Made by a program: the position numbers and the translations under genes. 64,000 nucleotides of DNA from positions 62,001 through 126,000 of the forward strand of contig JAODTK010002444.1 in the NCBI GenBank assembly GCA_026419785.1. The letters are read 5' to 3'. Position 1 is the stretch's first letter. Each line of letters begins with the position of its first letter. Shown here in pieces: positions 45,600 through 55,799 of the stretch. The notes below the pieces were generated by a model. That model was not told the DNA's origin. It did not search any database and was given only the letters and a program-made list of their open reading frames with translations. The stretch is from Sclerodactyla briareus (Eukaryota > Echinodermata > Holothuroidea > Dendrochirotida > Sclerodactylidae).

Positions 45600-46530
45600 A
45601 TCTCGAGCTAGCTCGGCGAAAAGGGTAGATTCCGCCCCTGCGCACGCGGCGCGTGTGTGTCTGCCATATACCGATTAGAATGTTCATGTTTCGGTTCTAT
45701 AATTGAATCTTCCGGAAACACTTCTCAGAGACTAGCCTAGTCTTAGCTTACAACAACTATCAAAGGTTAAGCCTAAGTAGATCCGTGGATTAGTCACACC
45801 TAATTGTTTCATGGCGAAATACATTGGAGATTGTTCAATTTTCAAAATTTTATAATATATTACGTTTTCTACAACCAAATGGACCGTAAGACTACCTATG
45901 CCTACATTTTCATGAAACTGGAGCCAGTAGCACAGACGCAGTTAGGTCTAGGCCTACATGGTTTTGGCAAGGCCTAAATTTAGGACGCTAGGGCGACGTA
46001 AGTGGTCGAGCCCTTATCACCTTTATTTTCTGTATTAATATGTGTTCTAATGGCCCTCGTTATAATATATCTTTCTTCGAAGCTGTAAATATGCTATACC
46101 ACACGTGTTGGGATTTCTGTGCCATTTAAACCTTACAGGCAGTTTCCTCTTTGTTGTGCGATTAGTCATTTTTTTGTGTTGATGTTATGACTGGATTCGT
46201 GATTGGTATTTACGTTGGCCGTGTGTATTTGCGATGCGCGAGCGACTCGTTGTTGTGCTTTTGACGTTAACCAGAGCGCCCTCACTTTTAGCTTGCTTCA
46301 CTTCTGATCGCGATCACATTCTCCGTTTTTCTATGATATATCTGATCTACTTTTTGTATCTCTAAACAGTAAATAAGCAGCTAGGGTAACTTGCTTTAGT
46401 TATATCGAAGTAAATTGCTTGCGTACCATACACCAACGATGGACGACTTTATTGCAAAAATTTAACGTCAGCTATGCGTGATTTAGATTAGCGCAATCAG
46501 AATCCGTATTCGCCATAACTGATAGCTTGG
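45600..46530. other. No gene seen
   Basis: Anonymous sequence. AGAGCGCCCTCAC at 46275 resembles the GGAGGGCGCTG start of the B-LINE on the opposite strand but is too short to call. Confidence 0.5.
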
Positions 46531-46534
46531 GGTT

Positions 46535-48366
46535 GTAGACTGTTTAGATTCATCTCGATCGTTTAAATTTCGACATTTGATGGGGAAGAGTTTCGCCATC
46601 AAACCTTTCCTGAGCACTGTAGAGAGTGGCGTGGTTAACTCAAGTGAAATAAGATTCCTAAAAAGTGGGTTAAAAGTGGGTAAGGTTGGGGTGGCTCCGG
46701 GGCTACTTTATTGCCTAGGCCTATCCTACAGTCGTTTGTAATCGTAATCGTAATGAAATTGGGTGACTCTGCATGGTTAGATGGTATAAAAATAGTATGC
46801 CCCCTAATATTAGGCCTGGCTGGTGAAACTAACTTCGCATCGATTCTACGGCTAGGGAAAATGTCGCCATGCCCTATCAGGCTGTCGAGGAGACCACTAT
46901 GTCGTGGTATTCCCTTCACCATCGAGTAGTTGGCCAATTTTGGCGTAGCGGAGAGCTCTGCCCAGCTTTGACAGTCGAATCGAAACCTCTCGAACAATAT
47001 TGATGTCGCCTGCCCCATCATCATGCTGTTGGCCTTGGCCGTCTTCAGATAGCCAACGAGTTTCCAACACGCGACAACAATCATTTGCCTCCCTTCGAAA
47101 ATCGTTCAGGAAGAGTTGCCCGTGGGTCGGGCCATCATGCGACCCGGTTGGCAACAGAAGAACTTGATATATCTCGAACTTGAAGCAAACTTGGAGGTGG
47201 ACTCGAGTAGGAAGATTTATTTGATGACTGACAATGAAGAGCAGCAGTAGCGAGTAGCCTACACACATGCAGTCTTGCCTATGCTTGAGCAAGAGTAAAT
47301 TATGTGAAGTTTGCCAGTTTCATGTTGGTCTCCACCTGTTCACAAAAAACTTAATCCTAATTGCAAGTCCCTAATTGTAGATTGGCATCTGTGGAATTTC
47401 TCAAAAAAAAACGTTTCAAAACGCCAGACTTAATTTTGACCGACTCAAAGTTCGGAAAAGATGCAAGAATTAACATTTTTGGTCCTATAACCAACAATGT
47501 CAACAATGCCATCGTCAGTGCTTGTACGAAAACGACATGTGAAGAAGAGCGGCTTGGCTGGTTTCCCTCGCATAATTAAATGCAGACAAGCTATGCAAAT
47601 GATTGCATAGTAAATTTCGCTGTGTGGGCATGTCAATTTATATTCTCGGCCGTGATTGGTGATTTAATCGTGGATATATCGAATTATAGGTGGATATATA
47701 TTCGAATATATCCACGAATAAATCGAATATATGCAACCTCTATATATTCGATATATACACGGTTACAACAAATCGATATATGCACCTATATATTCAAATT
47801 TATAGACATATTAAACCCACCAACCACAGCAGTCGAAATATTGCACGTATTAATCGAATATATCACCGTATATATCGAATATCCACGTATTAAATCACCA
47901 ATCACAACCGACCATGTCCATCGCCGTGCGGGACCTACCATGCAAATGAGTAAGTAGGTAATAGGGGTGCGCGGGTCACCATCTCTGGCTTATGATCGGG
48001 TGGGCAAGGATTTTTTTTTTTTGTAGTAAGGGGGGGGGGGGGTGGCGTTTGGTCACAATTCTAGTGGTGCTCTAGGATGGGTGTGCACTTGCAGGGAATT
48101 AGTTGTTTGTATAGTAAGCCCGGGGTGGCGTTTGGGTTTCCATCAGTGTTGCTCCAGTTTCGGGTGTGCCGAAATTAATTGCTGTCGTAAGGAGAATGTT
48201 TCTCTAGAACATTGTGGCGGAAATAAAATTCTGTGTATCTATCGATCACCATTTGCAGTGTGTGGAATAGTGGACCAGTCTGTTGGATTCAGTTTTGAAG
48301 TGGATGTACAGAAACGAGAACGACTGAAATGACATGGACGGGCAAGGTGGCGAGGATCTCGGACTC
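46535..48366 (+). repeat. Family C repeat, copy 2 (about 1.8 kb, shortened AT core)
   Basis: The left arm (46535-47640), a short AT-palindrome block (47660-47905) and the right arm (47915-48366) align in order to 14375-16965. The AT block is about 250 bases against about 960 in copy 1, and its centre is a near-perfect palindrome around GTGGATATATATTCGAATAT (47690-47713). The right arm ends at TCTCGGACT in both copies. Here a poly-G foldback starts at that point. The 149-codon minus-strand stretch at 46635-47084 is only partly shared with copy 1. Confidence 0.8.
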
Positions 48367-48379
48367 AGGCGCGGTTCTA

Positions 48380-48416
<37 letters not shown>

Positions 48417-48525
48417 GGGGGGGCTTTCGTGGGGCTTGGGGCTTGGGGGACTCAATTCCCCCCCCCCCCCCCCACCCAAATGTGCTCAAGCCCCCCCCCC
48501 TAAAAAAAATCCCGAGGGTTTTGAT
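48366..48525 (+). repeat. Poly-G/poly-C foldback (35-G run)
   Basis: TCAGGCGCGGTTCTAC is followed by 35 G (48381-48415), one A and 7 more G. Then come G-rich spacer, 16 C (48458-48473) and 10 C (48491-48500). The G and C runs can pair, and the G run alone has strong quadruplex potential. Run length is uncertain because homopolymers are hard to sequence. Confidence 0.85.
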
Positions 48526-48529
48526 ATTT

Positions 48530-49770
48530 TTCATGTTGAATATGCGTATGGCATATTGAACTAACATAGGCGTCCTCCTCTCCACACCCTTATCCTACCC
48601 ATTTTCCCGCAGATCACATTTCCTATCGATAACCAGGTTACGCTTACTCCTTCGATGTCCATGAAATTTAATGCTATGTCATATTCTCGTAAGGTTCGAG
48701 TAGGCCCTACATAGGCTGATGGTACACTGGTAATATGCAAAACTGCGCTTCTTCTTCGGCGTATGGCACGCCTTCGGGCGGACGATCCTGTCCACCGAAT
48801 TCTGTTTGTACGTGATCCGTGGGTGGGAGCCGCCTGCCAGGACGACCTCGTAGCTCTTGGTTTGCACACAGTCTCTTCGTAGTACCTGAGTTAGTTGGGA
48901 TGGGTCAGGCCCAGGCCTGATCGCTTACCCGGAGAAGGCCGGGTTATTGGAAACGGCGGGTGGACGCGCGAGGTGCCTTCCAGGCATGTGCCCCCATGAT
49001 GAGTGAGTGAGTGAGTGAGTGAGTGGTGACAACTGTCAATCGACAACCATCTGCTTCGTCGCCCCGTTTTTCGTATGTGCTTACACAGGTGCACAGTGTG
49101 TTAGTGGTTACAAAGCAGATCGTTTCTCTTCACGTCCTAACTGCGTGCAAAATTATTATTACTGGGACAGATCAGGAAATCATGACTGAAATTGGGTCAA
49201 GGATCGTAGTATGGGTAAGGAATCTGGGGCCTAATTGTATTGTAGAGTAGTCAATCCCCGGTTATCACATCTGTGAATCACATCCCACCTTGATCACACA
49301 CTGGATATTGGTTCCATATACCGAGTTGGGTACGGATGGCCGTCTATTGAGTTACCTCCATGGTAGTCGGGAGTGTTGTCCATATTGTACAACCTGCCCC
49401 TCATTACTTCCTCAGATTCTATTTCTGTCGTTTCAACCCCCTAAATCCCCCTCCCCCTTAGGACAGTCACCAGCCGCGCCGGCTGGCTTCAAGCGGCAAG
49501 TGCATCTGCAGCAAATCCGGTGACCTGATTGGCTAACAGTTTCTTAGAGGCCTAACAGCTCCGTAAACAAATGTCCATTCGGTCAATTACGAAAGCGACT
49601 GTCATATTGGCAATAAATGCAGACACGCCAATAATGATTCTTATATGGCACTCATGTCCAATGTAATCAAGGTGGAAATTATCACGACCTAAACCGTTGC
49701 CATGTGGCTTACAACTCTCAAATACAACTAGGCCCCCAATACTACTATCCTTGACCACTTTTAGTATTTT
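48530..49770. other. No gene recognised; (GTGA)n tract
   Basis: A (GAGT)n/(GTGA)n microsatellite lies at 49001-49025. The preceding 48760-48990 is GC-richer and open in overlapping frames on both strands, without a domain I recognise. Confidence 0.5.
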
Positions 49771-49774
49771 CTTG

Positions 49775-50110
49775 TAAAACCTTCAAAATAAAGGGCAGCA
49801 GACATGCAATGATACCCACTTTCGAACGTCATCCGAGATTTTGGACTAGGGCGGACATGTGAACCAAGTTTCAGTTCAATCGGATAAAGCGTGAGAGGTT
49901 TGCTCTAACGGCCTAGAGGTTTCCGTCCTCCGGCGGCGGCGGCGGGAGACAGCGGCGGCTACACCCCAAAACCATAATTTCCTTCCCCGGAAACTTCCAT
50001 GTCGCGGGGATATATTATACCCCAACACTGTTAGACGGGGGTCGGGGATTTTACGGGTCTATATTCTGCGGGGACATACACGTCGGCGGTTTAAGCCCGC
50101 CTGCACATGT
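49775..50110 (+). repeat. Module M1, copy 4
   Basis: TGTAAAACCTTCAAAATAAAGGGCAGCAGACATGC, then CCGAGATTTTGGACTAGGGCGGACATGTG, then a (GGC)n stretch and GGCTACACCCCAAAACCATAA align to the copy at 30840. No GT tract or M2 follows here, so it is a solo module. Each phrase is shared with at least one other copy. Confidence 0.8.
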
Positions 50111-50204
50111 ATAGTTACTCGCCGCACTGTTAATGTTGCAATTTCTCTGGTGGAAGATCGAATGAGCCTTTCATGCCGTGAATATAGACTTGGCTTTATT
50201 AGGG

Positions 50205-50360
50205 GAGAAATACGAGGGTGCCGAGGTCGTTTGTTGATTTAAGACCGATGATGACGTCATCGTGGAGGCTTAAAACCCCGAGCCGAAGGCGAGGTTTTGC
50301 CCTACGATGACGTCTTCATAGGTCTTAAATGCAACAAGATCCGAGACACCCTCGTTTTCC
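50205..50360. repeat. MITE-like hairpin element with TGACGTCA core
   Basis: The left arm runs ACGAGGGTGCCGAGG, GTTGATTTAAGACC, GATGATGACGTCATCG. The right arm reads back as ACGAGGGTGTCTCGG, TTGCATTTAAGACC, GAAGACGTCATCG. The arms face each other across GAGCCGAAGGCGAG, giving an almost complete foldback of about 150 bases. TGACGTCA at about 50253 is the CREB/ATF recognition palindrome. Terminal similarity extends outwards to GGGAAAA. No transposase is present, so it would be non-autonomous. Confidence 0.8.
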
Positions 50361-50364
50361 CATT

Positions 50365-50950
50365 CATAAATACCAACTCGATGAGTTAAAAAGAACTCGA
50401 AAAATTGACTTTTAAGTCAATTTTCTGTTGTTCAATACCATTCTCCTAAATCGGGTCAGTTACAATAAAAAAATAATGGAACGCAATTACATAATCAGAG
50501 TAACCTATCTCAAAAACGAGTCAGAGACTAGAGTGTCTCCGCATAGTTTACACAACATAACGCGTAATCCATCAATGCAGTTTCTCTTCTACAAACTGTT
50601 TTTTGCTTGCGCCTAAAACGTGAACTGAACTATGTACTTCCTGGACTTTCGGAACCTTGAACCCGACGTGCAGCTTTATCACTATTTAGAAGAAGAACAA
50701 ACCGACATTGGTTACAATACAACAAACAATAACAACATACCATCCCAAAAATGGTGTTAGACAATCTCTCAGTTGGATATGCCAAGACATAACAGGTAAC
50801 CTCTGATCTATAAAGGTTATGTATTTCTCATATTTTCAAAGTTTACACTCACTTCGAACCGACGAGCTGTGTCTTTGTACCTATTATGGTGGAGAATGGT
50901 CTATAGCGCTTACCGGGGTCAAACCACAAGTCCAAAACTGCCATTTGACC
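50365..50950. other. No gene seen
   Basis: A small palindrome GAAAAATTGACTTTTAAGTC-like sequence (AAAATTGACTTTTAAGTCAATTTT at 50400-50423, given by position) is the only structure noticed. Confidence 0.5.
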
Positions 50951-50954
50951 TTGT

Positions 50955-52210
50955 GTGTTAAATTTGCCTCATTGACTTAGTGTTAAATTACCTGTGGATG
51001 TGGCTTTGTGTTTTGGGCTCCCCCCTGTCACAGGATGGCTCAGCCCACTATTCTCTCAGAGCCGAAGAGGCGACTTACTTACATCACTGTACCATCATCC
51101 CGACTGCTTTGACGCCAAGAATTGGCGCGCGGGAATTGCCCTAAATAGTGTATTTGTGAAAAATGCTTCATTGACTTTTGTGATAGGGAAATCCCTGGCT
51201 TTGTGGTGGGGTGGAATTCGGCAGGTTACCTGTGAGGTGGTGCTTTTTGTTTTCTTCTGTCTGGGCCCTCCGGTGAAGAGGGGCTCATGACTAAAGAATT
51301 TTAGAAAGAGGGGAAGACACCTTAAAGCTTTAGACCCCAGTACCATCCCCTTGTGCAACCCACGCCAAAATGGCGCTAGGAGGGCGCTGCCGAAAAGTGT
51401 AAGTTGTGCAAAAATTCTCCTATTGACTTGGTGTGTAATTACCTGTAGGTGCTTTTTCGTTTTTTGCCCCGTTCCCGTCACAAAACCCCCCCGCGCCCCA
51501 GCCCACTGATTCTCCCAGGGACCGAAGACACTCCTACTCATACCATGGTACCATCCCCCGTCCTTGGATGCCAGTCCCCCCCCACGTGGCACTCGGGAGA
51601 GTGCCCTGATAGTGCTATTTTGCAAAAATGCTCCCATAGACTTAGTGTGTGGAATGTCCATAGGAGCATTTTGGGTCACAAATGGCCTTTTTTAGGGCAT
51701 TCTCCTGGCGCCATTCATCTTGGCATGGGAACATGTGAGGACGGTACGGTGATATACGCTAGGAGCTTGCATTCGACTCTGAGAGAATCAGTGGGCTGAG
51801 CCAATTCCATGACGGGAAGACAAAAAAAAGAGGAGCAAAAAAAAAAAACGCACCTCACTGACCAATACACACAAAGTCCATGGGAGAATTTTTGCACACA
51901 AGGCCACTTTTTTTTTTTTGAAGCGTCTCCTTGCGCCAATCCGGCGTTGTTGTACGGTCGATAGACTGGGGTAATAGAGCTAGGTGTCCTTCCCCATCTC
52001 CTAAAATTTTTTGGGGGGGTTAGCCCTTTCCGTACCGAGAGGGGTCCAAAACAACGCACCTCACATGTCAACGCCAATTCCACACACTAGTCCAATGGGA
52101 TTTTCCTAACAAAAATCAATGGGGAGCATCTTTGCACAAATAGCACTATTTTAGGGCACTCTTCCGGTCCAAAACCGTGGACGTCCAGGACGTGGGATGG
52201 TACCATGTAA
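50955..52210. repeat. Large palindrome: three subunits facing about three inverted subunits
   Basis: Subunits of about 200-250 bases share CATTGACTTAGTGT, AATTACCTGT, a TGCTTTTTGTTTT-like block, GTCACA, CAGCCCACT-ATTCTC, GTACCATC and TGCAAAAATGCTCC. They read forward from 50970 to about 51650 and as reverse complements from about 51655 to 52205, for example AGAGAATCAGTGGGCTGAGCC at 51783. The centre is near GCTCCCATAGACTTAGTG / GTCCATAGGAGCATTTTG. The 194-codon minus-strand stretch inside it is treated as non-coding. Confidence 0.8.
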
Positions 52211-52214
52211 AAGT

Positions 52215-52860
52215 GTAGCCTATTATGGTTTGTAACGTTGAGAGCAACTTTATCACCTACGCAGGTCAATGACCCCCGCAAACAATTTGAAAACCGTATT
52301 TCGAAGGGCTACTTGATACACTTCAGTGCTTGCCGGGGCCACAAGCTATCGTTCGATTATCCGGATATGATTTTAACCATCTGTACTATGTTAAGTTGCG
52401 TATTCGCGTGTGTTAGGCCTAACATTTCGAGAGATGAGCGTTGCAGAGCCTGGTTCTTTGTGAGCCAGGCTGATGGTTGTGTACGTTATAGGCCTATGCA
52501 GGCACTGTACATACACAACGCACTTAGTTACTACGAGCGACGGGCGGCTATAATTTTGTTACACTAGTGTTAGTTGAGCGCTGCGCTTGTAGATTGTATG
52601 ATGTATCTTATAATGATTGATGCTGTGACTTCCACAATGTATCACCCTACACTATCCAAACAAAGGCTAATATGGTTTTTTCAAGTTCACTGTTGTGTGC
52701 TGGCTTGCACCGTAACTGGCTTCCCACCAGCTAAACAATCGATTCCAATAATCAATAAATTCTCCCCAATTTTCCTATCAATGAGAGGGTTTCGAATGGG
52801 CGATGTCGAAACAGTGGTCCTCGAATGAAACTTTTTGACCAATCAGAATGCAGGAACCCA
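52215..52860. other. No gene seen
   Basis: Open stretches of 109 and 84 codons on the plus strand have no recognisable domain. Confidence 0.5.
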
Positions 52861-52861
52861 T

Positions 52862-53193
52862 AAAGTATTTATTATTTTTTTTTAGTAAGGGTATCTTGCT
52901 AAACGGAGACTACACTTTGATACTACCCTATGTTGTCAGCTTCGATCCTCACCAGTACAAACACACGCCTACGGATAAGTGCAACGCCTCTTTTGGCGGT
53001 AACTACAATGGGTGGAGTATGACACTCAGACGGCAACTTGCAATTTCCTGCCCCTCGTTTGTCCCTGCCCTGATCTCTTGTGCTGCGCGGCCCACGGAAG
53101 GCAACAGTAACCATTATTGACCCTACCGGGATTCGAATCCCAATCTCCAGGGTGCGCCGACCTTCTACCAATTGTGCCAATCACCCGGCCCTT
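52862..53193 (-). mobile_element. tRNA-derived SINE
   Basis: On the minus strand it begins GGGCCGGGTGATTGGCAC. A box A-like TGGCACAATTGG lies at 53179-53168 and a box B-like GGATTCGAATCC at 53140-53129, the spacing of an internal RNA polymerase III promoter. The T-arm pairs imperfectly, so it is not a working tRNA. A body of about 240 bases follows and ends in TACTAAAAAAAAATAATAAA at about 52887-52866, an A-rich 3' end as SINEs have. Amplification would depend on a partner LINE; the body does not obviously match the 3' ends of the LINEs seen here. Confidence 0.75.
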
Positions 53194-53194
53194 A

Positions 53195-54180
53195 GGTTGA
53201 GTTGCCTTATAATGTCATGTGAAATGAGAGTAGTTTAAAAATTAAATCGTTTTTTGAGACTCGCGGTAAATTTATCGGAATGGGTGTTCACACTGGTACT
53301 GTGGCGATAAACATTCGTACGATGAATTTATCGGACGTGTCGGCCGCCTATAACATCACGGCAAAAGTTGCGATGATTGAGCTGAAAAAAGTCCTCCCCT
53401 TCGATGCTCCGGCGTTGGGTAGGTTTTCTCTCCTGGCAGAGTCTTGGGCAAGAGTGCAATTTCAAAGCAACTTCGAAACATGCGTCTTTCTCAGTACTTG
53501 TAGGATATCGTTATATCAGTGAAGAGCTAGGCCAGGAACGGGTGAAAGTTGGAATTCACCCGGAAGAGTGAAACCATGGTAATTAGTCTGTCTACGCCCA
53601 TTGTGCGAAAGCTGCAGCACATTCGTTTCAACAACCTTTGAGATTTTTCCGACAGCATGTTATTTGGCTTATGCAGGTTTCGAGTATTGGCTAGTTTGTC
53701 AGAATAACTGAATTTGCGGCGGCTTAGAATTCAGTCATAGATACCCACCGAAATCTGCGAAAATACGAATGAGCTTACGTAAGGCCTACGTTTGACCGTC
53801 ACGTATATTCTCCTGCCATACAAATTCCACGAGTGGGAAACCATTCAAGACACCGGGCTATCACAACCGGACTGAAACTCAAAACACCGAGTACGTGTCA
53901 TGCACACATGACATGACACAGTGTTATTATACCTGTTGGGCGACTGGGAGACCAGTATCGGGTACGGTTGATCTTGGCCTTAACAGCAACAGCCTATATC
54001 GGTATCGGAAAATTGGGACATTTTTTTTGCCGAATATGTGGCCACCAATGTTTTGCCTATGGTGTTTCTGACAAAAATTCTAATTCTCCACTTTAGGCGG
54101 TAGGATTTAATCTACTTCTAACTCACTGTTCACAGAGGCCGCGCCAAAGCCCCCCTCCTCCTAGAATGTTTGCATTACAG
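53195..54180. other. No gene seen
   Basis: Anonymous sequence with short open stretches only (80 codons at 53280-53522). Confidence 0.5.
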
Positions 54181-54184
54181 GTAG

Positions 54185-55095
54185 CCTTACCGTGTTTCCA
54201 TGCACTGGGCGGGCGGGCGTGCGTCCTAAAATCGCTCATCTTATTTTCAATGGAGCCGCCGTTTCCACGCACGCGACGGCGGGCGGCGGGCGGGCGTTTT
54301 CTCGAATCGGTCAAGTAGCGATTTTTTTTCCCGCCCGCTCAGCGTGTCCGCGTGGTAGTTCGCAATCAATTCCCGGGGATTTCCCTGCACTCTTAAACGC
54401 TTGAAAGCCGGATAATGGAGAGTAAGGGACAATTTTAGGTTCAAAGAATGTTCCAAACAACATTCAAACTGTTTCAACACTAGGAGAATTTTAATACAGA
54501 TTGTGTCTATATCACTGGCTATATACCTTTTGAAACACATATTACATGTTTAAAAACCGATGATATGTCAAGTATTTGCTATTAAATCTCCAAAACCTGT
54601 AATTTGTGAAGTTTGAAATGTGGGGGGGCCGTATAATCGTTGACATTCAGAACAATGGTTTTTCAGAAACTGAACACCCGTTTTATAGTTTACACACTCG
54701 TCATGCGGTCCGGTGTTTGATAACAACGTCAACGACAACAACGACAAGACAACAACGCAACGACGACAACAACGACGACACGACAACAACGGCAACAACA
54801 ACAACACAACGGCAACGAACAAGGAACCACGACAGAACACGAAGCATACAACCAACCAATATATATAACAATAATAACAATAATAATAACAATAATCACA
54901 AATAATAGAAGAACAATATAGTAATAGTAGGCTATATCGGTTTCTTATAAAGCGCATATACACACTAAAAGTGAGAAGAGGTTGCGTTACTCGAGAAAAC
55001 GCCCGCCCGCCGTCGTGCATGGACACGGGACGTCCAAAACGCGCCCACCCGCTCGCCCACCCTCCCGCCCGCCCGCCAGCCGCCCGCCCGCGGCA
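54185..55095. repeat. Element with (GGGC)n inverted ends
   Basis: CGCACGCGACGGCGGGCGGC leading to GGGCGTTTTCTCGA at 54270-54309 faces CTCGAGAAAACGCCCGCCCG leading to CCGTCGTGCATGG at 54991-55023. These are inverted repeats of about 35 bases, about 700 apart. A related forward unit, GTTTCCATGCACTGGGCGGG, lies 64 bases upstream (54194), and GC-rich reverse units continue to 55095, so the ends are themselves multicopy. The interior holds simple repeats and no transposase. Confidence 0.7.
54716..54904. repeat. (CAA/CGA)n then (AAT/AAC)n imperfect trinucleotide tract
   Basis: Mixed CAACAACGA repeats run to about 54850. A second tract, ATAATAACAATAATAATAAC, occupies about 54868-54895. Open stretches across them are compositional. 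Confidence 0.9.
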
Positions 55096-55299
55096 TGAAA
55101 CTCGGCTTTAGATGCAATCTGATTGCATTATGACACTCCTAAGCACGTCCTTCGTTCCAGAAATAGTTTTTCCTTAGATGCGACTTGCTACTAGGATATC
55201 TTGTGATTTTTGCAAAATAAGGAATGAGCTCCATGGGCCGTCCGTAAGTAGGGCTCTCCTTGGGGTAGGTGTAATTCTCACCTAAAAGCGGACCGCCAG

Positions 55300-55610
55300 C
55301 AAAGGCATACGGGACCATTCCATCTAATGGGCTGACGAATGTGCCGAATTCGTAAGTGGGTCACAGCGAAGACTGGTAAAGCGCGCGGGAAATCTTCCAT
55401 TGTGTTTAGGGCAGGCATTGTATCATCAATTGGGGGCCAGTCAACAGATGAATTCGAAAAATTCTGCCATTTTCTTTTTACTTTTGCTTTTTCGCTGCCC
55501 AAAATTTTCACGAATTTTTGTACAGCTTTCCCGAATTTCAATCTCAGAGAAAAAATGTTTGCGGCAGTCTGGCCCCTGACACCCCCTCCACCCCATTTGA
55601 CCCTTTGAAT
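55300..55610 (+). repeat. GCGC / poly-G module, diverged copy
   Basis: CATACGGGACCATTCCA is followed by AAGCGCGCGGGAAATC at 55379, then CCCGAATTTCAATCTCAGAG, AAAAAATG, GGCAGTCTGGCCCCTGAC and CCCCCTCCACCCC. It aligns to 38430-38690, with the GCGC palindrome and G run eroded. Confidence 0.7.
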
Positions 55611-55795
55611 TTGCATTTTCACATGTCTTAGATGCGATGTGACTGCTTGAATCTTGTGATGTTTTTCTGCCAAATATGTGCTGAGAACAAGGGAGTAAGT
55701 GCCCTTGTTGGGAGATGGTCGTCGAAATCTCACTTGTCAGGGACCGTCAAAGCTCCTCCAGTTAGTCCATCCTAGGTGACCCAGGTCATGGATTT
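55605..55795 (+). repeat. Copy of the 8420-8610 repeat
   Basis: TTTGCATTTTCACATG, TTAGATGC, TGAATCTTGTG, CTGCCAAATATGTGCTGAG, GTCGAAATCTCACTTGTCAG and GGACCGTCAA are shared in order with 8430-8590. Here it directly follows the GCGC/poly-G module, as a diverged version also does around 7990-8610. Confidence 0.75.
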
Positions 55796-55799
55796 TCTT

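Larger units (their letters stand above)
42880..45600 (+). mobile_element. LINE family A, copy 2 (CR1/L2/Jockey-type), nearly complete but decayed
   Basis: It shares family-specific sequence with the minus-strand copy at 1-1900: NVNCQSVR with the following segment at nucleotide level (42979 onward), the LPTNCG / LPANCN block before GDFN, SSLDSNNTQAF, and NYRPVSLTSI. Unlike copy 1 it includes the C-terminal part and a 3' end with a short (ACAAG)n tail at 45574-45598. It measures about 2.7 kb, less than a full element because an internal part of the RT is missing. Confidence 0.85.

Noticed and set aside
48246-48585. Poly-proline and poly-glycine open stretches on both strands
   Set aside because: Produced by the G35/C16 foldback, not by coding sequence.
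51095-51679. 194-codon open stretch on the minus strand
   Set aside because: It lies wholly within the palindromic subunit cluster and crosses its centre; neighbouring subunits do not keep the frame.
53101-53193. Functional tRNA gene on the minus strand
   Set aside because: Boxes A and B are present, but acceptor and T stems do not pair properly and a SINE-like body follows.
54606-54905. Thr/Asn-rich 99-codon protein
   Set aside because: Translation of imperfect (CAA/CGA)n and (AAT)n microsatellites.
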